64,000 nucleotides of DNA from Natronomonas salsuginis (GCF_005239135.1 NZ_QKNX01000003.1:310001-374000); one strand, 5' to 3'; positions 43,223 to 51,240 are shown, numbered from the stretch's first letter. Notes: generated by a model from the letters alone, not told the origin. Program-made: numbers and translations.

Positions 43223-44215
43223 ATGATCTCGAAGGGCTGTGAACAGTGCGCCGTCGGGGGGAAGATGGTGCTCTTCGTCTACGGATACTGCGACCAGCGC
43301 GACTGTTTTTACTGCCCGCTCGGCGAGAACCGCAAGAACGTCACGCAGGTGTACGCCAACGAGCGCCCCGTCGAGTCCGACGCGGACGTCATCGAGGAGG
43401 CCAAGCGGATGGAGGCGCTCGGCACCTCGATCACCGGCGGGGAGCCCCAGGAGGCCATGGACCGGACCTGTCGATACCTCAGCCTTCTCAAGGAAGAGTT
43501 CGGCGAGGATCACCACACCCACCTCTACACGGGAATCACCGGCGGCCGGCAGAACATGCGCCGCCTGGCCGAGGCCGGCCTCGACGAGATTCGATTTCAC
43601 CCACCCTACGAACTGTGGGGCGATCTGCACGGCACCGAATGGGAAGAGATCCTCCACATCGCCCGCGAGGAGGGGCTCACCCCTGCCTTCGAGATCCCCG
43701 GCATCCGCGCGGAACCGGAGTTTCTGGAGTTTCTGGACGAGGGCGCGGCCGACTTTTGCAACATCAACGAGTTCGAGATGTCCGACGGGAACTACCGGCG
43801 GATGCAAGAGCAGGGCTTCGAGCTCAAGGAGGACCACATGTCGGCCGTTGAGGGATCCCACGACATCCTCGAGGAGATGGGCGACCACGAGCGCGTGTAC
43901 TTCTGTACGAGCGTGTTCAAGGACGCCGCTCAGCACCGCTCGCGGCTCAAGCGGATGGCCCGGAACATCCGCCGGGAGTTCGACGACATCACCGACGACG
44001 GGACGCTCGTCTACGGGAAGACGTGGGAACCGGAGGCCAGATTGCGCGAGCTCGGCGTCCCCGAGGAGTTCTACACGGTCAAATCCGAGCACGTCGAGTT
44101 GGCGTGGTGGCTCTTAGAGGAGATGATCGAGGACGGCGACGTCGAGCGCGGCGAGATCGTCGAGCAGTACCCGACGTACGACGGGACGGTCGTCGAGCGG
44201 ACGCCGCTGGCGTAA
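43223..44215 (+). CDS. radical SAM protein with C-x4-C-x2-C motif
   Basis: A 330-residue radical SAM enzyme. The cluster-binding cysteines are Cys23, Cys28 and Cys31 (CDQRDCFYC), a C-x4-C-x2-C spacing instead of the usual C-x3-C-x2-C. ITGGEPQE (70-77) is the SAM-binding GGE motif, and an extra CxxC pair (Cys6, Cys9) is near the N-terminus. TIM-barrel segments follow (HLYTGITGGRQNMRRLAEAGLDEIRF). The substrate is unknown. The C-terminal 60 residues (HVELAWWLLEEMIEDGDVERG) form a helical tail. Confidence 0.88.
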   Translation: MISKGCEQCAVGGKMVLFVYGYCDQRDCFYCPLGENRKNVTQVYANERPVESDADVIEEAKRMEALGTSITGGEPQEAMDRTCRYLSLLKEEFGEDHHTHLYTGITGGRQNMRRLAEAGLDEIRFHPPYELWGDLHGTEWEEILHIAREEGLTPAFEIPGIRAEPEFLEFLDEGAADFCNINEFEMSDGNYRRMQEQGFELKEDHMSAVEGSHDILEEMGDHERVYFCTSVFKDAAQHRSRLKRMARNIRREFDDITDDGTLVYGKTWEPEARLRELGVPEEFYTVKSEHVELAWWLLEEMIEDGDVERGEIVEQYPTYDGTVVERTPLA

Positions 44216-44385
44216 CTGAGCAGCTGCATGTCCAGTTCCCTGTTGTAGCCTATCAGAAGTTATCGACTTCTATGGATGTTTTCGAGCGGCGATTCGCTCG
44301 GCTCGACCAACACTAAGATCTGGCCTTGTAGAGTCCACCTGTTGATAATAGGTTTAAACAGCCGCGCTGAATAGAGGGTGCATAG
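44216..44385. other. AT-richer gap, possible insertion-sequence remnant
   Basis: Base composition drops sharply after the radical SAM stop. A short open frame ends in the residues MDVFERRFARLDQH at about 44273-44314 and has the feel of a transposase tail, but I cannot name a family. GATAATAGGTTTAAACAGCC at 44344-44363 is AT-rich and might be a terminal sequence. No inverted termini were found by eye. This is a weak suggestion only. Confidence 0.25.
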
Positions 44386-44595
44386 TCACCATCTTGAGTC
44401 GGTGACCATCTCTAAGGCGACTTTCCCGGGACCAATAACAAGCATCCCACTAATAAATACAACTACAGCTTTTATTTCCCAACTCAATCCCCCCCAGATT
44501 CCTTCTTTTGGGAGGTAGGACCAAAGATACGCAAATATTATCACCAACAAAACTGAGCCGATTACGCTTTTTCCAATCTCCGAGGCCGTCGACAT
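44386..44595 (-). CDS. small two-helix membrane protein in an AT-rich islet
   Basis: A 69-residue protein with transmembrane helices at about 11-27 (VIGSVLLVIIFAYLWSYL) and 40-60 (WEIKAVVVFISGMLVIGPGK). The ATG at 44595 is 27 bases below a good TATA box (TTTATATCC, 44618-44626 read on the minus strand), so it appears to be expressed leaderless. Codon use is AT-rich and not acidic, unlike its neighbours, which suggests recent acquisition. No homologue is recognised. Confidence 0.6.
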   Translation of the reverse strand: MSTASEIGKSVIGSVLLVIIFAYLWSYLPKEGIWGGLSWEIKAVVVFISGMLVIGPGKVALEMVTDSRW

Positions 44596-44617
44596 ATCTG
44601 ATTATTTACAATCCATG

Positions 44618-44627
44618 GATATAAATT
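44618..44627. promoter_or_regulatory. TATA element usable on both strands
   Basis: GGATATAAAT reads as a TATA box in both directions. On the minus strand it is correctly placed for the small membrane protein starting at 44595. On the plus strand it would start transcription at about 44649, at the left end of the candidate structured RNA. Use in both directions is inferred from spacing. Confidence 0.45.
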
Positions 44628-44648
44628 CCGGCAATACACCACTAAATC

Positions 44649-44805
44649 ACCTTGCTGAGTGCGTGCTCTCTACACAGCACGCTAGTCTTGTCTGATTCTA
44701 AGGGTTCAGAATCAAAAAGAAACGGCGGTCGTTTTAGCATCCGTGTCCTCGCTTCGCTCGGACGCGGTTCACCGGACGCGACCGAAGGGAGCGTCCGGCC
44801 TTTTT
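44649..44805 (+). ncRNA. candidate structured small RNA with terminator
   Basis: In a gap without coding sequence, a plus-strand TATA box (44618-44627) is followed by a 7-bp hairpin (GCGTGCT 44661-44667 with AGCACGC 44676-44682), another 7-bp hairpin (TGATTCT 44693-44699 with AGAATCA 44708-44714), and CCGGACGC (44772-44779) pairing with GCGTCCGG (44791-44798), followed by CC and a TTTTT run (44801-44805). The last looks like an intrinsic terminator. Both small hairpins have 8-base loops. The elements are seen; existence of the RNA is inferred. Confidence 0.4.
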
Positions 44806-44826
44806 GATCGATGTTTTTGCAGGAGC

Positions 44827-44845
44827 GGTTCGCCGCAGGCGAACC
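44827..44845. repeat. perfect 8-bp palindrome with 3-base loop upstream of the TRAM gene
   Basis: GGTTCGCC and GGCGAACC flank GCA. It lies between the candidate RNA terminator and the TATA box of the TRAM gene. It has the same design as the palindrome inside argE (8114-8132). No function is assigned. Confidence 0.45.
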
Positions 44846-44903
44846 CGGCGGAGAAAAAGATCGGACCCACAAGCGTTTAATCGACTGGCGGGCAAGATGA
44901 CGT

Positions 44904-45365
44904 ATGCCCGAATGCCCACTCGCGGACGACTGCCCCAGTTTCTCCGAGCGGATCGAAGGCATGGGCTGTCAACACTACGGCGACCGCGGCGGTGCCGAGT
45001 GGTGCTCCCACTACAACCAACCGATCCGCGATCTCAAACAGCAACCCGTACAGCTCGGCGAGGAGGTCGTCGTCGACGTCGAGGATATCCACGAATCGGG
45101 GGCTGGCGTCGGCCGGACCGAGGACGGCTTCATCGTGATGGTCGACGGCGTGTTGCCGGACGCCCGCGCGAAGGTCAAGATCACGGAGGTCCGTTCGAAC
45201 CACGCCCGCGCCGACGAGGTCGAACGGCTCCCGATGGACGAGGAGATCGACGATAGCGCCGCCAACGACGCCGACGCTGACGACGAACCGGACGACCGAA
45301 GCGACCGCGAGAAGGCACTCGACCGCGGGCGGTTGGGCAGCCGCGAGAACTTCTGGGGCAACTAG
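44904..45365 (+). CDS. TRAM-domain protein with N-terminal cysteine motif
   Basis: A 153-residue protein. Four cysteines at 4, 10, 22 and 34 could bind zinc or an Fe-S cluster. A TRAM domain, an RNA-binding beta barrel, occupies about 48-108 (LGEEVVVDVEDIHESGAGVGRTEDGFIVMVDG...DARAKVKITEV). The C-terminal 45 residues are acidic and flexible. Small TRAM proteins act as RNA chaperones or regulators in archaea. The ATG is about 27 bases below the TATA box GCGTTTAATC (44873-44882). Confidence 0.85.
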   Translation: MPECPLADDCPSFSERIEGMGCQHYGDRGGAEWCSHYNQPIRDLKQQPVQLGEEVVVDVEDIHESGAGVGRTEDGFIVMVDGVLPDARAKVKITEVRSNHARADEVERLPMDEEIDDSAANDADADDEPDDRSDREKALDRGRLGSRENFWGN

Positions 45366-45418
45366 CGCCCGGTGCCGCGAGTGTGCCACTATCGACGCGT
45401 CGAACGGTGTGAGATTCG

Positions 45419-45874
45419 ATGACGATTCCTGACGCGGACGAACTGCTCGGGGAGGTCGGATTCGACGCTGAGACCAGCGTGTTGACCCGCCGACAGGCTG
45501 AGGTGTTCGCGCTCCGCGAGCGCGACATTCCGCAGGCGGAGATCGCCGAGGCGCTCGGCACGTCGAGGGCGAACGTGTCGAGCGTCGAGTCGAGCGCGCG
45601 AGAAAACATCGCCAAAGCGAAAGAGACCATCGCGTTCGCCGAGGCGCTGACGGCCCCCGTCCGGCTGACCGTCGAACGCGGTACCGATCTCTACGACGTG
45701 CCGAACGAGGTGTATTCAGCCTGCGACGACGCCGACGTGAAGGTGAACAGAACGGCTCCGGAGCTGATGAAGCTCATCGGCGACGCCGCTGGCGACGCCA
45801 TCGTCGGCCGCGAGGTCAGACGCGACATCACCGTCACCGTCACCCACGACGGTCGCGTGACCGTCCGAATGTAG
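45419..45874 (+). CDS. Tfx-family DNA-binding protein
   Basis: A 151-residue transcription regulator. The N-terminal helix-turn-helix (TRRQAEVFALRERDIPQAEIAEALGTSRANVSSVESSARENI region, residues about 23-66) resembles sigma-type/LuxR HTH and is the signature of the archaeal Tfx family. The C-terminal half (FAEALTAPVRLTVERGTDLYDVP onward) is the Tfx ligand or dimer domain. In methanogens Tfx binds molybdoenzyme gene promoters; no such genes are nearby here. Confidence 0.87.
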   Translation: MTIPDADELLGEVGFDAETSVLTRRQAEVFALRERDIPQAEIAEALGTSRANVSSVESSARENIAKAKETIAFAEALTAPVRLTVERGTDLYDVPNEVYSACDDADVKVNRTAPELMKLIGDAAGDAIVGREVRRDITVTVTHDGRVTVRM

Positions 45875-45918
45875 TCGAGGCGACCGGATTTTTATACGAC
45901 CCGCTGCGTGTGGCCGAT

Positions 45919-46707
45919 ATGGATCTCGGAATCGAGGAGAATGCGGCGTTGGTTACGGCCGGAACCGCCGGGCTCGGGCTCGCGAGCGCCGAGGCGCTGG
46001 TGAGCGCAGGGTGTGACGTCGCCGTCTGCGGCCGCAGCGGCGATCGGCTCCAGCGTGCCGAAAGACGGCTCGAGGCGGCCGGCTCCGGGGACGTACTCGC
46101 GATGCGAGCGGACATCACGGCCCCCGACGATATCGAGGCGTTCGTCGAGGGGACGATCGACGGGTTCGGTCGACTCGACCACGTCGTCACGAGTGCTGGC
46201 GGCCCGCCGCCGGGGGCGTTTCTCGACACTACCGACGAGGATTGGTACGACGCCTACGACCTCCTCGTGATGAGTGTCGTTCGGACCGTTCGCGCCGCAC
46301 AGCCGACGCTCGCTGCCGACGGCGGCGGAACGATCGTCACGATAACTTCCCGCAGCGTCAGGGAGGTGCTGGACGACCTCGTGCTCTCGAACTCGGTTCG
46401 GCGAGCGGTACTCGGGCTCACGAAGACGCTGGCCGACGAGTTCGCTCCCAAGATCAGGGTCAACAGCGTGCTGCCCGGCGCCCACGAGACGGACCGGATA
46501 GAGGAGTTGATCCAAGACGGCGTCGACCGAGACGAGTACGAGACGTACGGCGATGGTCTCGACGAGTGGTCCGATGGAATCGCGCTCGACCGCGTCGGTG
46601 ATCCCGGCGAACTCGGCGACGCAGTCGCCTGGCTGTCGAGCGAACGGGCGTCTTACGTCAACGGCGTTGCCGTGCCAATCGACGGTGGATCCATGCGGGG
46701 GATCTGA
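45919..46707 (+). CDS. atypical short-chain dehydrogenase-like protein lacking the catalytic Tyr/Lys
   Basis: A 262-residue Rossmann-fold SDR protein. The cofactor motif TAGTAGLG is at 13-20. Where active SDRs have Y-x3-K, this one reads LSNSVRRAV (156-164), placing Ser at the Tyr position and Arg at the Lys position; NAG is replaced by SAG (92-94). It belongs with an SDR subgroup carrying LSN-x-x-R and may use different chemistry or only bind nucleotide. The ATG at 45919, rather than GTG at 45910, fits the TATA box TTTTTATAC (45889-45897). Confidence 0.82.
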   Translation: MDLGIEENAALVTAGTAGLGLASAEALVSAGCDVAVCGRSGDRLQRAERRLEAAGSGDVLAMRADITAPDDIEAFVEGTIDGFGRLDHVVTSAGGPPPGAFLDTTDEDWYDAYDLLVMSVVRTVRAAQPTLAADGGGTIVTITSRSVREVLDDLVLSNSVRRAVLGLTKTLADEFAPKIRVNSVLPGAHETDRIEELIQDGVDRDEYETYGDGLDEWSDGIALDRVGDPGELGDAVAWLSSERASYVNGVAVPIDGGSMRGI

Positions 46708-46795
46708 CCTCGATACGGCGTCGCAATCGGCGATACAGCGGCGAAGCCAGACGGTATTTCATCGGCCGCTCGTGTCGAGGCCATCCAACGCCACA

Positions 46796-47056
46796 TCAAC
46801 GAGACCTTCTGATGCACTGGATCGAAAGCAGATACACGGGGATCGAAATGAAGACGACGAAGCTGACTAGCGCGAGCAGACTCCGAATCCGCTCCGAGTC
46901 GACGAACTGCTCGCCGTGTCGAACGACGAGGAACAATACGAGCGCTCCGGCGGCGACGGCGAGACTGGCGCCGACGGTGAACGCGATCGCGGCGAGTGCC
47001 CCCTGGACGCAGCCCCTGTGAACGCCCACGGTTCGGCTATCTTCGGAATCGGCCAT
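46796..47056 (-). CDS. small membrane protein of unknown function
   Basis: An 86-residue protein with two hydrophobic helices (about 18-47: GALAAIAFTVGASLAVAAGALVL...; and 60-80: LLALVSFVVFISIPVYLL) and short charged ends. No motif is recognised. It starts at an ATG shortly before the 47079 gene's end on the same strand, so it may be downstream in a two-gene unit. It converges with the SDR gene. Confidence 0.55.
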   Translation of the reverse strand: MADSEDSRTVGVHRGCVQGALAAIAFTVGASLAVAAGALVLFLVVRHGEQFVDSERIRSLLALVSFVVFISIPVYLLSIQCIRRSR

Positions 47057-47078
47057 TAGCCCATCGCGGGACGGATCG

Positions 47079-47372
47079 TCACCTCGGCCCCCACGTTTCG
47101 ATTCGCTCCTCGCGGATGTCCTCGACGCAGCCGCGGCAGTCCGGGTGCTCGGGATCGTAACACGACGGGCGGGCATCCGAGTCGAGCGACACGGCTCGCT
47201 TTTCAGCGTGGCGCCGACAAACGACCCGTGCCCGCCCCTCGTCGTCGGTCGGCAGGTTCGCGAGCGCCGCGCTTTTCGCGTCGGTGTAGGCGCGTTTCGT
47301 CTCCTCGTACTGTCTCCCGACCGCGTGGAGTTTCGTCCGGAGGAGGCGTTCGAGACGACGACGATTGCTCAC
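47079..47372 (-). CDS. small haloarchaeal zinc-binding protein (DUF7091-like)
   Basis: A 97-residue protein with a basic N-terminal helix region (SNRRRLERLLRTKLHAVGRQYEE) and C-terminal cysteines and histidines (VVCRRHAEKRA, SCYDPEHPDCRGCVEDI) that could hold zinc. The pattern fits a haloarchaeal family I recall as DUF7091. The GTG at 47372 was chosen because it lies about 27 bases from the TATA-like CTATTATG (about 47395-47402). It is divergent from rpa3. Confidence 0.7.
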   Translation of the reverse strand: MSNRRRLERLLRTKLHAVGRQYEETKRAYTDAKSAALANLPTDDEGRARVVCRRHAEKRAVSLDSDARPSCYDPEHPDCRGCVEDIREERIETWGPR

Positions 47373-47525
47373 ACCGGCGACTAGGGGCGCAAACATAATA
47401 GGAGTGATCCTCTGCATCCCAACCGTGCTCGGCTTCACTTTCACCGCGCTACCGACGGTTTTTATACCATCAGGAACCAACCAGCGTACGTCTCCCACTG
47501 AAAACACGCGGAGACGGAAACACCC

Positions 47526-48455
47526 ATGACAGACCTGCGAAAGCACGCAGCAGACATACACGAACAGTTCTCCGACAGCCTCAATCTCACCGTCGACGAG
47601 ATCGAAGACCGCCTCGAGACGCTCGTCTCCGAGTACCGCGTCCCGATCGACGAGGCCCACCGAAGCATCGTCTCGTCGTACCTCGACGAGGCGGACATGG
47701 ACCGAGACGACCTCTCCGGCGGCTCGACCGAAGCGGCCACCGTCGCCGACGTCGACGCGCCCGAGGAGTGGCTCGATCTCACGGTCAAGATCGTCGACCT
47801 CTGGGAGCCGGGTGCCGACTCGATCGCACAGGTCGGGCTCCTCGGCGATGAGACCGGCACGATCAAGTTCACCAAGTGGGCCAAAAGCGACCTCCCGGAA
47901 CTCGAGGAGAGCGCGGTCTACCGGCTCGGAAGCGTCGTCACTGACGAGTATCAGGGTCGGTTCTCCGTGAAGCTCAACTCCTCGACGACGGTCGAGGAGC
48001 TCGACACCGACATCGAAGTCGGCGACGACTCGACGGAGGTCGAGGGCGCGCTCGTCGATATCCAGTCCGGCTCCGGACTCATCAAACGCTGTCCCGAGGA
48101 GAACTGCACCCGCGTTCTCCAGAACGGCCGCTGTTCGGAACACGGCGAGGTCGACGGCGAGTTCGACCTCCGGATCAAGGGCGTCCTCGACGACGGCGTC
48201 GAGATTCACGAGACGATCTTCAACCAGGAGTCGACCGAGGAGCTGACCGGTATCACCCTCGACGAGGCCCAGCAGATGGCCATGGACGCTCTCGACACCG
48301 AAGTTGTCGTCGAGGAGATGCGCGAGGCGGTGTTGGGCCGCTACTACCGCGTGTCCGGCCCGACGCTCGGCCGCTACGTACTGGCGAACGATATCGAGCG
48401 ACTCGGCGCGCCGACCGACGCCGAGAGCGTGCTGATCAAAGCGAGGTCCCTGTAA
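47526..48455 (+). CDS. rpa3: replication protein A, RPA3 type
   Basis: Single-stranded-DNA-binding protein of haloarchaea, used in replication and repair. The 309-residue protein has an N-terminal helical region, an OB fold at about 80-165 (LDLTVKIVDLWEPG...GTIKFTKWAKSDLP...YQGRFSVKLNSSTTV) and a zinc motif with Cys189, Cys194, Cys203 and His206. A TATA box (GTTTTTATACC, 47458-47468) and a GGAGACGG ribosome-binding-like site (47510-47517) precede the ATG, so this transcript has a leader. The stop overlaps the next gene. Confidence 0.93.
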   Translation: MTDLRKHAADIHEQFSDSLNLTVDEIEDRLETLVSEYRVPIDEAHRSIVSSYLDEADMDRDDLSGGSTEAATVADVDAPEEWLDLTVKIVDLWEPGADSIAQVGLLGDETGTIKFTKWAKSDLPELEESAVYRLGSVVTDEYQGRFSVKLNSSTTVEELDTDIEVGDDSTEVEGALVDIQSGSGLIKRCPEENCTRVLQNGRCSEHGEVDGEFDLRIKGVLDDGVEIHETIFNQESTEELTGITLDEAQQMAMDALDTEVVVEEMREAVLGRYYRVSGPTLGRYVLANDIERLGAPTDAESVLIKARSL

Positions 48456-49051
48456 TGAGTGCATCCGTCCCCACCCGCGAGGTCGCCCGACGCGCCTTCG
48501 CGACCGAGTTCAACGACGCAACGTACACATTCAAAGAGTCCGACGACGACCGCGCCCCGGTCTACTCGCTGTTGCCGACCGGCCAGCCGGCCAACCGGGT
48601 GTTCGTCGCCGGCACGCTGACCGAAACCGAGGACGTGGGCAACGACTCCGAGTACTGGCGCGGCCGGATCGTCGATCCGACTGGAACCTTCTTCACCTAC
48701 GCCGGGCAGTACCAGCCCGAGGCGACCTCCGTGCTCCGCGAGGCGGAGACGCCGGCGTACGTGACTGTCGTCGGGAAACCCCGCACGTACGAGACCGACG
48801 AGGGCGACGTGAACGTCTCGCTCCGTCCTGAATCCATCTCCGTGGTCGACGACGCGACGCGGAACCGCTGGGTCGTCGAGACGGCCGATCGAACGCTCGA
48901 TCGGATCGAGGCGTTTGACGGGACCAACGAGTACGCCACGATGGCCGAAACCCAGTATGGGTCGGACCTGTCGGTGTACCGCGATGCGGTAATCGCGGCG
49001 CTTGAGGACCTCGAACTCGAATCCGACGCCGAGGTCGCTCCGGAACCGTAG
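48455..49051 (+). CDS. rpap3: RPA3-associated protein
   Basis: A 198-residue partner of RPA3. It begins MSASVPTREVARRAFATEFNDATYTFKES and contains an OB-like domain (NRVFVAGTLTETEDVG...YWRGRIVDPTGTFFTYAGQYQPEA), the COG3390 pattern. In haloarchaea the rpa3 and rpap3 genes are always paired and the proteins copurify. It overlaps the end of rpa3 and is co-transcribed with it. The C-terminal 60 residues are helical and acidic. Confidence 0.9.
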   Translation: MSASVPTREVARRAFATEFNDATYTFKESDDDRAPVYSLLPTGQPANRVFVAGTLTETEDVGNDSEYWRGRIVDPTGTFFTYAGQYQPEATSVLREAETPAYVTVVGKPRTYETDEGDVNVSLRPESISVVDDATRNRWVVETADRTLDRIEAFDGTNEYATMAETQYGSDLSVYRDAVIAALEDLELESDAEVAPEP

Positions 49052-49070
49052 CTCCTCACCCGGTTCGGCG

Positions 49071-50051
49071 CTAGATTCCGACCGCCGACAGCCCCGCGAA
49101 CATCACGTCGCCGAACGCCAACGCGACCACGAGGCCGGCCAACATCGGGACGATAAACGGGATGCCGGGCGTGATCCAGATCGACTCGCGATCCGACTCC
49201 GAGAGCGTCGAGAGCCCCTCGCGGAGCTCTGTCGGCGTGGTCCCGTACGCCGAGTGTTCGGCGAGGAACGCCGCCGCACCCCACGGATCGTCGTCGACGG
49301 GGTCGACGGGGCCGTCCTCGTCGATCGTCCCATCACCGAGCGAGCCGTCGCCCGGGTCGTTCGCGTCAACCGGCACCGTCCCGCGGTATCGCTGCGGGTC
49401 CGCGCGAAGCGCGGAAAACGAGATCCCGCGCCACCGGAGATACATCCGTAGTGCGTCGATGTCGAGCCCGCTGCGCGTGAAGCCGTCCGGCGTCTCCAAC
49501 AGCCGCCCGTACGCCGTCGGCACGTCGCGTAGCGAGACGGGGTGGCCGACGAACATCGCGGGCGTGAACGTCCCTTGCGGGAGGTTTCGCACCGCGAGCG
49601 CGGCGGGATACAGCAGCCCGACGAGTACCGTGTTCGAGAGGATGCTAAAGGAGAACACCCCGAGTGACGCGCCGTACACCGGATACGTCCCGCCGAGCAC
49701 CTGATACGTCGGGTACACCGGAAACAGAACCGCGAGGGTGATGATCGCCTTCGCGTCCGCGCCGCCGAAGCCGCCGATCCGCCAAAAGAAGTAGCCGAGC
49801 GGCGCGACGAACCCGAGCGAGAGGACCGTTTGGACGGCGAACAGCCGCCGCTGAACCCCCGTGAGATCCCCGATCGTGAGCACGTCCCAGAGGAGCGCGA
49901 TCAGTCCGACGGCGACGAGTGGGTACCACGTCCAGTTCGGGACGCGACGGGTCCGTAGATCGCGGGCGGCGGCCCACGCGAAGACGGGGACGGCGAGCAG
50001 ACGTAGGAGATCGGGGCCGGTCGCGACCCCGAACAGCAGTGACGAGGACAC
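49071..50051 (-). CDS. archaeal prepilin peptidase (A24 family, PibD type)
   Basis: Membrane aspartic peptidase of 326 residues that cleaves type IV pilin-like and archaellin signal peptides. The first catalytic Asp is in RDLRTRRVPNW (Asp31) and the second in GGFGGADAK (Asp99), a GGAD version of the GxGD motif. About six to seven helices are visible. A hydrophilic insert of roughly 120 residues (about 170-290, acidic) precedes the last helix. The TATA box CTTATAAA (about 50074-50082) is at the right distance. Confidence 0.9.
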   Translation of the reverse strand: MSSSLLFGVATGPDLLRLLAVPVFAWAAARDLRTRRVPNWTWYPLVAVGLIALLWDVLTIGDLTGVQRRLFAVQTVLSLGFVAPLGYFFWRIGGFGGADAKAIITLAVLFPVYPTYQVLGGTYPVYGASLGVFSFSILSNTVLVGLLYPAALAVRNLPQGTFTPAMFVGHPVSLRDVPTAYGRLLETPDGFTRSGLDIDALRMYLRWRGISFSALRADPQRYRGTVPVDANDPGDGSLGDGTIDEDGPVDPVDDDPWGAAAFLAEHSAYGTTPTELREGLSTLSESDRESIWITPGIPFIVPMLAGLVVALAFGDVMFAGLSAVGI

Positions 50052-50212
50052 GTCCGTCTTTGCGTTCAGCTCCCTTATAAACGCCCGTCATCGATCACGA
50101 TGCGGAACGGAGCGGTGAACGACCGCGCCGGCAGCCGGTCAGACGATCTCCACCGGAAGCGGAGGGGCTACCCACAGCGAGTCGCCGTCGGAGTGGATCC
50201 CGCGCCGCCCCG

Positions 50213-50770
50213 TCACTCGGCCGCGTCACAGATCGCGAGGAAGTTCTCGAAGACCGCCTCGCCCTCCTCAGTGTGGGCGACTTCGGGGTGCCACTGGACG
50301 CCGTAGAGATCGCAGTCCGTGTCGCTCATCGCCTCGATCCCGCAGATGTCGCTCTTGGCGGTTCGGACGAACCCCTCGGGGAGATCCTTCACCTCGTCGG
50401 CGTGGCTGGCCCACACCCGCGTCTCCGGTGCGAGCGAGCCGACGAGCGGGTCGTCTTCGTCCTCGATCTCGACGGTCACGTCGGCGTAGCCGCCGTAGTC
50501 GCCCGAATCGACCCGTCCGCCGAGCTCCGCGGCGATGAGCTGCATGCCGAGACAGATCCCGAGCACGGGCACGTCGAGATCGAGGTAGTCGGCGGAGCGT
50601 CCGATTCGATCCATGTCCGGGCCGCCCGAGAGGACGACACCGTCGGCGTCGACCCTTTCTGGTGGGGTGTCGTTATCCACGATCTCGGTGTCGACACCGA
50701 GATCGCGCAGCGCGCGGTGTTCGAGGTGGGTGAACTGCCCGTGGTTGTCGACCACGACGATTCGAGTCAT
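50213..50770 (-). CDS. guaA: GMP synthase glutaminase subunit A
   Basis: The 185-residue class I glutamine amidotransferase subunit of the two-subunit archaeal GMP synthase. It supplies ammonia to the separate ATP-pyrophosphatase subunit, not found here. The catalytic Cys73 is in GICLGMQLIAAELGG, and His/Glu are in GVQWHPEVAHTEEGE. The VSGGP-like LSGGPDMDR segment is at 48-56. Length and start agree with archaeal GuaAa. Confidence 0.95.
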   Translation of the reverse strand: MTRIVVVDNHGQFTHLEHRALRDLGVDTEIVDNDTPPERVDADGVVLSGGPDMDRIGRSADYLDLDVPVLGICLGMQLIAAELGGRVDSGDYGGYADVTVEIEDEDDPLVGSLAPETRVWASHADEVKDLPEGFVRTAKSDICGIEAMSDTDCDLYGVQWHPEVAHTEEGEAVFENFLAICDAAE

Positions 50771-50902
50771 TGGGTGTCCGTATCGGACCGGTGGGTAAAA
50801 ATGGTCTGATACGGCGATTCAACGCTATTTGGCGCTCGACTCGGGCTCGTCGCGACGGTGCGGAGCGGTAGCTACAAACGGCGTCCACCCGCACCGCCGA
50901 CA

Positions 50903-51166
50903 ATGGCAGACACCGAGCGCCTGTGGCTCGTGGCCCGCGAGTACGGCGACGAGTCGCTCGTCGAACTCGTGTACGCGACGCCCGACGGAGCCCACTGCGT
51001 CGTGAAACACTTCAGCGTCCAACTGCTTCGGGCGAAGGAGATCACCGCCGCGATCGAGGTCGCCCCTGATCGGCTCGAATCAGTCGGCGACCCGGAGACG
51101 CGCGAGCGATACGCCGCGGAGGTCGACCGCGTCCGGGATCGACACGATCCCGAGGACGTGCTCTGA
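50903..51166 (+). CDS. small haloarchaeal hypothetical protein
   Basis: An 87-residue acidic protein starting MADTERLWLVAREYGDESLVELVYATPDG. It has beta-strand-like and helical segments and a basic/acidic C-terminal helix (ETRERYAAEVDRVRDRHDPED). No motif is recognised. It sits between guaA (divergent) and the ABC exporter genes, with its own start 132 bases from guaA. Confidence 0.65.
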   Translation: MADTERLWLVAREYGDESLVELVYATPDGAHCVVKHFSVQLLRAKEITAAIEVAPDRLESVGDPETRERYAAEVDRVRDRHDPEDVL

Positions 51167-51240
51167 TCCTTTGGTAGGTTCTTTCACGCGCCGTCGAAGC
51201 CTCAAGGCATATAACGCGTCGGACGGAACCGAGAGACAAT

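Noticed and set aside
50100-50306. Plus-strand ORF of 68 codons after the TATA box at 50074-50082
   Set aside because: That TATA box serves the divergent prepilin peptidase gene; the ORF runs into guaA antisense and shows no acidic, natural protein character.
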